Shown: positions 57,744 to 64,000 of the stretch, one piece after another
Layout of the letters: every line of letters begins with the position of its first letter
Numbering within the stretch: the stretch's first letter is position 1
From: an uncultured Blautia sp.
GTDB lineage: Bacteria; Bacillota; Clostridia; Lachnospirales; Lachnospiraceae
Assembly: GCA_900543715.1 (NCBI GenBank)
Contig: UQSX01000008.1
Coordinates: forward strand, 1-64,000
Reading direction: 5' to 3'
DNA: 64,000 nt
The notes under the pieces: model-generated
The model's input: the letters and a program-made list of their open reading frames with translations, nothing else
The model's database searches: none
What the model was told of the DNA's origin: nothing
Program-made: the position numbers and the translations under genes

Positions 57744-57989
57744 TTACTGCTCTGCCTTTGCCAGTTCTAAAGCTTTGGCAAGCTGATCCGGACAGGAAGT
57801 GCCTCTTCCACCGCAGTCAGTGCCCTTTAATCTGGCGATTACATCATCAATTTTCATTCCCTGGACCAGGCTGGCAATGCCTTTTGTATTGCCGTTGCAG
57901 CCTCCGTTGAATTTTACAGATTTTATTGTATCGCCGTCCAGTTCAATATCGATGCTCCGGGAACAGACGCCTTTTGTTTTATAAACCAT
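57744..57989 (-). CDS. TSCPD domain protein (TIGR03905 family)
   Basis: 81 residues, a single TSCPD domain as found at the C-terminus of class II ribonucleotide reductases. It has FNGGCNGNTKGIASLVQGM and CGGRGTSCPDQLAKALE, where the cysteines may bind a metal, and an early GVCSRSI cysteine. Stand-alone forms of this size are widespread in anaerobic Bacillota (TIGR03905) with no known activity. GGAGGAATC precedes the ATG. It appears to be transcribed alone. Confidence 0.88.
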   Translation of the reverse strand: MVYKTKGVCSRSIDIELDGDTIKSVKFNGGCNGNTKGIASLVQGMKIDDVIARLKGTDCGGRGTSCPDQLAKALELAKAEQ

Positions 57990-58162
57990 GTTTGATTCCT
58001 CCTTACGATCGTTTTTTTGACTAAGTCATTATAGCATGTAGGGAAAGAAAAGTAAAACGCCTGTAGAAAAACCAGGGGAAAAAGAGTAAAATAGGTTACA
58101 GTTCACATATCGCCGCGAATGGGCGGCAGCTCATAAAGAAAAGCAGGAAAGAGGTATATTAA

Positions 58163-58864
58163 ATGAAAGTTATAGGAATTATCGGAGCCATGGAAGAAGA
58201 AGTGGCTATGTTAAAGGAAAAAATGACTGAGGTAACAGTTAAGGAAAAAGCCGGAATGGAATTTTTTCATGGACAGTTAAAAGGCCATGAGGCTGTAGTG
58301 GTACGCTCAGGTATCGGAAAAGTAAACGCAGGAATCTGCACCCAGATCCTGGTGGACGACTTCCATGCAGAGGCTGTGATCAATACAGGGATCGCAGGCT
58401 CTCTTAAAGCGGAGATCAATATCGGAGATATTGTACTGTCCACAGACACCATGCAGCATGATGTGGATGCCAGAGAGTTCGGCTATCCGGCAGGTCAGAT
58501 TCCCAGGATGGATACCCTGGCTTTCCCGGCAGATGAAGATCTGCGGAATCTGGCTGCTAAAGTCTGCGCCCAGGTAAATCCGGAGATTGGCGTCTGGGAA
58601 GGACGGGTAGTCAGTGGAGATCAGTTTATTGCTGACAAAAAGAAAAAGGAAGAGATCATTTCTATTACCGGGGGAAGCTGTACGGAGATGGAAGGTGCAG
58701 CTATCGGACAGGCCGCCTATCTGAACCATATCCCCTATCTGGTGATCCGGGCTATCTCTGACAAAGCCGATGACAGTGCCCAGATGGACTATCCAACCTT
58801 TGAAAAACAGGCCATTCTCCACAGTGTCCGCCTGGTAGAGAATATGATGGGCCTGCTGGATTAA
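58163..58864 (+). CDS. mtnN: 5'-methylthioadenosine/S-adenosylhomocysteine nucleosidase
   Basis: 233 residues, standard length. It begins IGIIGAMEEEVAMLKEKM with the general-acid Glu12 region, then RSGIGKVNAG, SGDQFIADKKKKEEI and CTEMEGAAIGQAAYLN with the ribose-binding Glu, and AISDKADDSA with the catalytic Asp. It removes adenine from methylthioadenosine, S-adenosylhomocysteine and 5'-deoxyadenosine. The last is the waste product of radical SAM enzymes such as MoaA and TrsS encoded in this window. AAAGAGG precedes the ATG. Confidence 0.95.
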   Translation: MKVIGIIGAMEEEVAMLKEKMTEVTVKEKAGMEFFHGQLKGHEAVVVRSGIGKVNAGICTQILVDDFHAEAVINTGIAGSLKAEINIGDIVLSTDTMQHDVDAREFGYPAGQIPRMDTLAFPADEDLRNLAAKVCAQVNPEIGVWEGRVVSGDQFIADKKKKEEIISITGGSCTEMEGAAIGQAAYLNHIPYLVIRAISDKADDSAQMDYPTFEKQAILHSVRLVENMMGLLD

Positions 58865-59029
58865 GAGAGAATTTGTCGAGCGATTTTTGTTTTCAAAAGG
58901 AACCAGGCGCTATATAATGAAACCAAAGGATTCCCCCTACAGCCGGCCAGGGGGACAGGCCTAAAAAGAGCGGACAGAAGCAGGACGTGGACATGCCTGT
59001 CAGTCTTCCGCCGAAATCAAGGAGGAATT

Positions 59030-59779
59030 ATGGAGCGCCTTATTTTTTACTGGGGTGCCTGCCTTATGGGACTTTTTTGTCTTATAAGTATGCTGGCAGT
59101 TTATAACAGCAACAAAAGAGTATTGAAGGATCTGAAACAGCCAGGAGAGGAAAAAGACAAGTGGCTGATGGCTTTTATGCTGGAACACCAGAAACTTCTG
59201 AAAGAAAACACCAGAATACACAACCCTTCGGTTTATGTAGTAAAGAGAATGAGAGGACGAAAGATAGGACCCTGGAGCATCCGCCAGATGAAGAATATAT
59301 CCTGGGGAACTTTCATCCTCTCTTTTTTATTTGCCGGACTTCAGATCCTGTACGCCTGGCCGCCTCAGACAGGTCTGATCACTATCTCATTTTTGGGGCG
59401 GGAGACCACAGTGTTTACCTTTTCCATGGTGGCAGGAATCTGTACGGAGGTCTTTCTCCTGGCCCTGCGGATGGTAATGGGCATAGGATATCAGGAAGAT
59501 GTAATAGAAACCAGCCTATTGGACTATGTAGAGAACCGGTGGCGGGAGCCGGCAAAGATCATTCCCCTGGAAAATGCCAGAAGCTCCAATGCCCGGGTGC
59601 AGAAAAAGAAAGAAAAGGAAAAGGATACACAAGCATCCAGAGACAGCCGTGACAAGGCTGCCAGACAGATGGAACAGGGAATCCTGGAGGCGGCGGCTAC
59701 AGACAGCAGATATAGTCATCTGCTGAATAAAGAGGAGGAAGCAATCGTAAAGGATGTAATTAAAGAATTTCTAACTTGA
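59030..59779 (+). CDS. Three-helix membrane protein of unknown function
   Basis: 249 residues, not recognised. Membrane helices lie at about 6-24, 93-112 and 128-150. A basic patch between the first two contains VKRMRGRKIGPWSIRQMK. The C-terminal 80 residues are a highly charged helix with KKKEKEKDTQ and end in the acidic LLNKEEEAIVKDVIKEFLT. GGAGGAAT stands before the ATG. The stop overlaps the -35 of the pgi promoter. It lies between mtnN and pgi with long untranslated flanks, so it is probably an independent unit. I recall similar proteins only in Lachnospiraceae; no function is known to me. Confidence 0.7.
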   Translation: MERLIFYWGACLMGLFCLISMLAVYNSNKRVLKDLKQPGEEKDKWLMAFMLEHQKLLKENTRIHNPSVYVVKRMRGRKIGPWSIRQMKNISWGTFILSFLFAGLQILYAWPPQTGLITISFLGRETTVFTFSMVAGICTEVFLLALRMVMGIGYQEDVIETSLLDYVENRWREPAKIIPLENARSSNARVQKKKEKEKDTQASRDSRDKAARQMEQGILEAAATDSRYSHLLNKEEEAIVKDVIKEFLT

Positions 59780-59804
59780 TAAACAGAAAGGGATTTGCTA
59801 AACT
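59776..59804 (+). promoter_or_regulatory. Promoter of pgi
   Basis: TTGATA (59776-59781), 17 bases, TAAACT (59799-59804); the -35 overlaps the stop codon of the preceding gene. Confidence 0.6.
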
Positions 59805-59840
59805 TAAAGCAGAAATAATTTCGCAAAGGAGAAGATGAAA

Positions 59841-61190
59841 ATGGGAAATAAAGTGACATTTGACTACTCTAAGGCAGCAAACGTTGTCCGCGAAGAAGAA
59901 GTAGCGGCAATGAAAAAGATGACAGAAACAGCAAAAGAAGTCCTGGTGACAAAGACAGGACTGGGAAATGATTTCCTGGGCTGGATCGACCTTCCTGTGG
60001 ACTATGACAAAGAAGAGTTTGACAGGATCAAAAAGGCTGCAAAGAAAATCCAGGAAGATTCTGAGGTACTTCTTGTTATCGGAATCGGCGGTTCCTACCT
60101 GGGTGCCAGAGCAGCTATTGACTTTCTGAATCATCCTTTCTACAACAATTTGAGTAAAGAGGACAGGAAGACTCCGGAAATCTATTATGTAGGAAATAAT
60201 ATCAGCGGTGCATATGTGAAAGGCCTGGCTGAGGTAGTCGGGGACAGAGACTTTTCCATTAACGTTATCTCCAAATCCGGTACTACTACAGAACCTGCGA
60301 TCGCATTCCGTTTCTTTAAAGAAATGATGGAAAATAAATATGGCAAAGAAGAAGCGGCTAAAAGAATCTATGCCACTACTGACAAGGCAAAGGGCGCTTT
60401 AAAGACCCTGGCCAACGAAGAAGGATATGAGACCTTCGTAGTGCCTGATGATGTAGGCGGCCGTTTCTCTGTGCTTACCGCAGTAGGACTTCTTCCTATC
60501 GCTGTAAGCGGTGTTTCTATAGACAAGCTTATGGAAGGCGCTGCTTCAGGAAGAGAGCTGGCTTTAAATACCCCATATGAGGAAAATGACGCTATGCTCT
60601 ACGCAGCAGTCCGGAATATCCTTCATAAAAAAGGCAAATCTGTGGAGATCCTGGCTGATTATGAGCCTACCCTTCACTATGTGGCTGAGTGGTGGAAACA
60701 GCTTTATGGAGAAAGCGAAGGAAAAGACCAGAAAGGCATTTATCCTGCTTCAGTAGATTTTACCACGGACCTTCATTCTCTGGGACAGTTTATCCAGGAC
60801 GGATCTAGGATCATGTTCGAAACAGTTCTGGCTGTGGAAGAGCCTAAGGAGGACGTAGTGATCAAAGAAGAAGCCAGCGATCTGGACGGCTTGAACTACC
60901 TGGCAGGAAAGGGCATGGATTTTGTAAATAAGAGTGCCATGAACGGAACGATTCTGGCTCATACAGATGGAAACACACCAAATCTTATGGTGAAGATCCC
61001 GAAACAGGACGAGTTCTATCTGGGACAGCTTTTCTATTTCTTTGAGTTTGCCTGCGGCCTCAGCGGCTACATTACAGGAGTGAACCCATTTAACCAGCCT
61101 GGAGTAGAAAGCTATAAAAAGAACATGTTCGCATTGCTGGGAAAACCAGGATATGAGGACAGAAGAGAAGAGTTATTAAAGAGATTATAA
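59841..61190 (+). CDS. pgi: Glucose-6-phosphate isomerase
   Basis: 449 residues from ATG 59841; AAGGAG is nine bases before it, while the ATG two codons earlier is too close. It interconverts glucose 6-phosphate and fructose 6-phosphate. Family blocks: [34 protein letters not shown] (phosphate site), [28 protein letters not shown] and [20 protein letters not shown] with the catalytic Lys. This is the short, Bacillus-type form. It is followed by a strong hairpin and is monocistronic. Confidence 0.97.
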   Translation: MGNKVTFDYSKAANVVREEEVAAMKKMTETAKEVLVTKTGLGNDFLGWIDLPVDYDKEEFDRIKKAAKKIQEDSEVLLVIGIGGSYLGARAAIDFLNHPFYNNLSKEDRKTPEIYYVGNNISGAYVKGLAEVVGDRDFSINVISKSGTTTEPAIAFRFFKEMMENKYGKEEAAKRIYATTDKAKGALKTLANEEGYETFVVPDDVGGRFSVLTAVGLLPIAVSGVSIDKLMEGAASGRELALNTPYEENDAMLYAAVRNILHKKGKSVEILADYEPTLHYVAEWWKQLYGESEGKDQKGIYPASVDFTTDLHSLGQFIQDGSRIMFETVLAVEEPKEDVVIKEEASDLDGLNYLAGKGMDFVNKSAMNGTILAHTDGNTPNLMVKIPKQDEFYLGQLFYFFEFACGLSGYITGVNPFNQPGVESYKKNMFALLGKPGYEDRREELLKRL

Positions 61191-61268
61191 TTTTCAGACA
61201 TAGGCCATAGCTGGCATGCAGGCATGGGGAGTGTCATCTTCCCCGGCCTGTGTATTCATAAAATAAAA

Positions 61269-61332
61269 ATACGGGGCTGCAGTGCAAAGGAAAATCTGCT
61301 GTGATTTTATCCTTTGTACAGCGGCCCCGTAT
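61269..61332. terminator. Terminator of pgi
   Basis: ATACGGGGCTGC (61269-61280) pairs with GCGGCCCCGTAT (61321-61332) with one G-T pair; an inner AAAGGAAAATC / GATTTTATCCTTT pairing lengthens the stem. CTTTATTA follows. The convergent HPr-like gene ends 54 bases later. Confidence 0.82.
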
Positions 61333-61385
61333 CTTTATTACCCAGGAAACATCCTTTCCTGAAGACATCATCTATGAGGTGAAAC

Positions 61386-61640
61386 TCAGCGGCACAGTAA
61401 AAAAGCTTCTACAGCCTTTACAGCGTCATCTTCATCCTCTCCCTGGGCAGTAACTTTTACAGAAACTCCTTTTGAGAGATCAAAAGCCATAACGCCCATG
61501 ATACTTTTGGCATTTACCTGTTTGTTTCCACATGATAATTCAACCTTGCTCTGAAACTGACAGGCAGTACGAACCAATTCAGAGAATGGATGCTGACAGG
61601 CTTTTTCTAAGTCAGATATAGTGATCGTGATTTCTCTCAT
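61386..61640 (-). CDS. HPr-like protein without the PTS histidine (Crh-like)
   Basis: 84 residues, the size and fold of HPr, the phosphocarrier of the sugar phosphotransferase system. The block around the HPrK-phosphorylated serine is intact: VNAKSIMGVM with Ser46 in the same numbering as B. subtilis HPr. The active-site segment, normally GxHARP, reads CQHP: Cys15 stands at the phospho-His position and His17 at the Arg position. It should therefore not pass phosphate in the PTS, but could still be phosphorylated on Ser46 and bind CcpA, as Crh does (Crh has Gln15). It has its own promoter at 61688-61716. Confidence 0.82.
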   Translation of the reverse strand: MREITITISDLEKACQHPFSELVRTACQFQSKVELSCGNKQVNAKSIMGVMAFDLSKGVSVKVTAQGEDEDDAVKAVEAFLLCR

Positions 61641-61687
61641 CTGTTGTCCCTCCTTCTGCTGGCTGCATAAAAATACATTTTTCCAGT

Positions 61688-61716
61688 ATTATATAGCAAA
61701 CATACCAATGTTTCAA
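61688..61716 (-). promoter_or_regulatory. Promoter of the HPr-like gene
   Basis: Minus-strand TTGAAA, 17 bases, perfect TATAAT, about 47 bases before the ATG. Confidence 0.78.
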
Positions 61717-61735
61717 GAAAAAAACTTATTCTGTG

Positions 61736-61750
61736 TCCGTATTTTACGGA
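61736..61750. promoter_or_regulatory. Palindrome upstream of the XRE regulator
   Basis: TCCGTA-TTT-TACGGA, perfect six-base arms, 68 bases before the XRE ATG and next to a TATTATAAT run. Probably an operator, perhaps for the XRE protein itself. Confidence 0.45.
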
Positions 61751-61817
61751 TATGGATTATTATAATTTGTCTTTTCCATGGATAAAATATCTCTGTGTAG
61801 ATTTAAAGGAGGAAGAC

Positions 61818-62186
61818 ATGAGTATTGACTACAAATCGATTGGCAAACGGATTAAAGCTGCACGTATACGCTTAGATATGACCCAGGAACGTCTGGCAGA
61901 ACAGGTAAATCTTTCTCCCAGTCATCTCAGCAACATTGAGACCGGTACAACGAAAGTAAGTCTGTCTACCATTGTGAAACTGGCAAATGCGCTTCATGTA
62001 TCAGTGGACGGATTGCTGGCGGACAGTGTTGTACAGTCTAAGGCTGTATTTGAACAGGATATTCAGACAATTCTCAGCGACTGTGATGACTATGAGATCA
62101 GAGTGATCGCAGATATTGCGGCTGCCACAAAAAAGACGCTCCGAAAAGAAGCAGAACTAAAGAAGACGTGGAAAAAGCCGGGATAA
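61818..62186 (+). CDS. XRE-family helix-turn-helix regulator
   Basis: 122 residues from ATG 61818, with AAAGGAGG upstream. The HTH_3 domain covers residues 6-62: IGKRIKAARIRLDMTQERLAEQVNLSPSHLSNIETGTTKVSLSTIVKLANAL is spread across it, with the recognition helix SPSHLSNIE. The C-terminal half is a short helical dimerisation region (FEQDIQTILSDCDDYEIRVIADIAAATKK). This small type is abundant in Lachnospiraceae, with no assigned targets. The upstream palindrome may be its site. Confidence 0.88.
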   Translation: MSIDYKSIGKRIKAARIRLDMTQERLAEQVNLSPSHLSNIETGTTKVSLSTIVKLANALHVSVDGLLADSVVQSKAVFEQDIQTILSDCDDYEIRVIADIAAATKKTLRKEAELKKTWKKPG

Positions 62187-62222
62187 TTCCATACGTGGGG
62201 TATTCCCCGGCCGTATTTCCTC

Positions 62223-62489
62223 TCAGTCTTCTTCTATGATCTGCAACTGAAAATAATCAAAATCCAGTATTTCTATAAAATTATCCTGAGAAAATCTCAC
62301 CTTGGAAAATCTCTGGAAGTCCTTGATATTGGCGTCCAGCCAGATAGGGGCAGCCAGATCGAATTCGTGACACAGCGTATCCAGGGCATGAAAAACTTTC
62401 TTTGTCCTGCTGTCTTTGGAATCATCACAGACTACCATGCTTTTCAGGATATGTGTATCTTTATAAATACTTCCCATTATACGAAACAT
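62223..62489 (-). CDS. Small conserved-looking protein of unknown function
   Basis: 88 residues, not recognised. It starts MFRIMGSIYKDTHILKSMVV and contains two tryptophan-free beta/alpha stretches, with WLDANIKDFQRFSKVRFSQD in the middle and an acidic end (FDYFQLQIIEED). No membrane helix, signal or cysteine pair. The regular spacing of hydrophobic residues and the AAAGGAAATG ribosome site support it as a real gene. The convergent layout with the XRE gene leaves 36 bases between their stops. Confidence 0.6.
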   Translation of the reverse strand: MFRIMGSIYKDTHILKSMVVCDDSKDSRTKKVFHALDTLCHEFDLAAPIWLDANIKDFQRFSKVRFSQDNFIEILDFDYFQLQIIEED

Positions 62490-62776
62490 AGCATTTCCTT
62501 TCTGAAGAACTTTTATCCTTTACTCTTCGGCTACATTATAGAAAATCAAAAAGCAGCTGTAAAGTCTCTTTCGCCTTTTTGCAGCCGATTGTGCAGTTTG
62601 CTTACAGAAATTATGAAAAACTGTCAAAATGACAGGAAGGCGAAGGTTTTTGTTTATGCTTACTAAGAGTCCTGACAATCTTTGTGGAATTGAACTATGG
62701 AAAAAAAGGGCGGATAGGGGTATACTGAGAACAGTTCAGAAGCAGGACATATAACTATTTTAGGAGGAAATGAAAA
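62490..62776. other. Intergenic region before the sugar ABC ATPase
   Basis: About 290 bases with no supported gene. It contains a palindrome CTGTCA-AAA-TGACAG (62621-62635) and TATACT at about 62723, without a good -35. A long A/T-rich stretch lies near 62490-62580. Confidence 0.5.
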
Positions 62777-63889
62777 ATGGCAAGTTTATCATTGCAGCAT
62801 ATTAACAAAACTTACCCAAACGGATTTGAAGCAGTTAAAGATTTTAACCTTGAAATCGCAGATAAAGAATTTATCATCTTCGTAGGACCTTCAGGATGTG
62901 GTAAATCCACAACCCTTCGTATGATTGCCGGACTGGAAGAAATCTCTGGCGGTACATTAAAGATTGGTGATAAAGTAGTAAATGATGTAGAGCCAAAAGA
63001 CAGAGATATCGCAATGGTATTCCAGAACTACGCTCTGTATCCTCATATGACAGTTTATGATAACATGGCATTTGGTCTGAAACTGAGAAAAGTTCCTAAA
63101 GATCAGATCGACAAAATGGTTAAAGAAGCAGCTAAGATCCTTGACCTGGAGAAACTGTTAGACCGTAAACCGAAAGCTCTTTCCGGTGGTCAGAGACAGC
63201 GTGTTGCTATGGGACGTGCTATCGTGCGTGAGCCTAAAGTATTCCTTATGGACGAGCCTCTGTCAAACCTGGATGCAAAACTTCGTGTTCAGATGCGTAC
63301 TGAGATCTCAAAACTTCATGAGAGACTGGGCGCTACCATCATCTACGTAACCCATGACCAGACAGAAGCTATGACTCTTGGTACAAGAATCGTAGTTATG
63401 AAAGACGGTGTTGTTCAGCAGGTTGATACACCTCAGACATTATACAATGCTCCTTGCAATCTGTTCGTTGCAGGTTTCATCGGATCTCCTCAGATGAACT
63501 TCTTAGATGCAACTGTTCATGTAAAAGGCGATGATGTTCAGCTTCAGATCGGCAAGACAATCCTTCATGTTCCGGCTTCCAAGAAGAAAGCTCTTGTTGA
63601 CGGCGGATATGATGGAAAGACCGTTGTTATGGGTATTCGTCCAGAGCATGTATACGATGATGAAGCTCGTATCCAGGCATTCCCGAACAGCGTAATCGAA
63701 GGAAAGATCACTGTTTACGAATTACTTGGTGCTGAAGTTTATCTGTATTTTGATACAGAAGGATTCTCCATGACAGCAAGGGTTAATCCTCGTACAACAG
63801 CAAGATCCGGTGATACAGTTAAATTCGCTCTGGATATGGAAAAGATTCACATCTTCGATAAAGAAACAGAGCAGGTTATCACAAACTAA
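62777..63889 (+). CDS. ugpC: Carbohydrate ABC transporter ATP-binding protein (MsmK/UgpC type)
   Basis: 370 residues, the usual length. Walker A is GPSGCGKSTTLRMIAG near residue 36, signature LSGGQRQRVAMGRAIV, Walker B FLMDEPLSNLDAKL, switch His in YVTHDQTEAM. The C-terminal TOBE/regulatory domain (240-370) includes MGIRPEHVYDD. Such ATPases often serve several sugar importers encoded elsewhere, which suits its isolated place here with no permease genes. Codon use is strongly biased (CGT, GGT, GTT), like tuf, pointing to high expression. AGGAGG precedes the ATG. Confidence 0.94.
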   Translation: MASLSLQHINKTYPNGFEAVKDFNLEIADKEFIIFVGPSGCGKSTTLRMIAGLEEISGGTLKIGDKVVNDVEPKDRDIAMVFQNYALYPHMTVYDNMAFGLKLRKVPKDQIDKMVKEAAKILDLEKLLDRKPKALSGGQRQRVAMGRAIVREPKVFLMDEPLSNLDAKLRVQMRTEISKLHERLGATIIYVTHDQTEAMTLGTRIVVMKDGVVQQVDTPQTLYNAPCNLFVAGFIGSPQMNFLDATVHVKGDDVQLQIGKTILHVPASKKKALVDGGYDGKTVVMGIRPEHVYDDEARIQAFPNSVIEGKITVYELLGAEVYLYFDTEGFSMTARVNPRTTARSGDTVKFALDMEKIHIFDKETEQVITN

Positions 63890-63905
63890 ATTCGAATATG
63901 GAAAT

Positions 63906-63976
63906 CAACGGAGAATGTCCGTTGTTGCCAATAAAAGAAAAAGACAGGATGCTTATGCATACCTGTCTTTTTCTTA
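63906..63976 (+). terminator. Hairpins after the sugar ATPase gene
   Basis: A short CAACGG/CCGTTG stem (63906-63924) is followed by a strong terminator: AAGAAAAAGACAGG (63935-63948) and CCTGTCTTTTTCTT (63962-63975), 14 of 14 bases paired, with the T run inside the stem. Confidence 0.88.
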
Positions 63977-64000
63977 TGAAAAAATGGGATTTTGGTTCGC

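Noticed and set aside
1..64000. CRISPR array, tRNA, rRNA, phage or insertion sequence
   Set aside because: No regularly spaced direct repeats, tRNA cloverleaf, rRNA segments, transposase or integrase frames were found by reading.

Overview
The window reads as chromosomal DNA of an anaerobic Bacillota, most likely a gut Lachnospiraceae (Blautia/Dorea/Ruminococcus-like). Grounds: AGGAGG ribosome sites before nearly every gene, TTGACA/TATAAT promoters, tight ATGA-overlap operons, and a gene set typical of these bacteria (clostridial Mop-type aldehyde oxidoreductase, folE-HD-folP-folBK, MsmK-type sugar ATPase, PHP-UvrD helicase). No rRNA, tRNA, CRISPR array, phage or insertion sequence was recognised. 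The genus is an inference.

Bases 1-20,600 are the most interesting part: a nearly continuous molybdenum-enzyme island. It follows the 3' end of tuf. A minus-strand pair (an XdhC-like factor with swapped domains and a TylF-type O-methyltransferase) faces a one-chain molybdopterin aldehyde oxidoreductase. A ten-gene operon follows (5625-15193): a multi-cluster Fe-S protein, a small Cys protein, a methyltransferase, a C-GCAxxG-C-C protein, a nucleotidyltransferase-HD fusion, a class V aminotransferase-fold enzyme, a radical SAM enzyme, a PaaK-like AMP-forming ligase, a ModE-like regulator and a HAD phosphatase. The first eight match, from memory, the conserved set named after Desulfovibrio DVU_1551-1559, whose biochemical role is, as far as I know, undetermined. 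A separate operon (modA-modB-modC, a molybdopterin-binding protein, moaA, a MOSC protein) supplies molybdate and pterin. A near-palindrome shared by the two hydroxylase-side promoter regions suggests joint control.

Bases 20,700-31,000 hold a MarR-controlled heterodimeric ABC exporter, a short AT-rich scar with a gene fragment and an orphan lipoprotein, the folate operon, an ECF sigma/DUF4179 anti-sigma pair on the minus strand, a run of inverted repeats, and a thiW transporter.

Bases 31,000-46,000 hold a Cys-rich von Willebrand A protein, an Rrf2 regulator, a two-component system, an aromatic acid exporter-like protein, a flavodoxin, a GH2 beta-galactosidase, an ArsP_2-type permease, a frameshifted dipeptidase, a threonine aldolase and a DapF paralogue that lacks its first catalytic cysteine.

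Bases 45,000-64,000 hold two G3E (CobW/COG0523) GTPases (one with a long His tract, one apparently fused to a DUF1980-like domain), pth, mfd, a PrsA-like lipoprotein, a MATE exporter, the PHP-UvrD helicase, a TSCPD protein, mtnN, pgi, an HPr-like protein lacking the PTS histidine but keeping Ser46, an XRE regulator and the sugar ABC ATPase. Most transcription units end in clear hairpins, several of them bidirectional.
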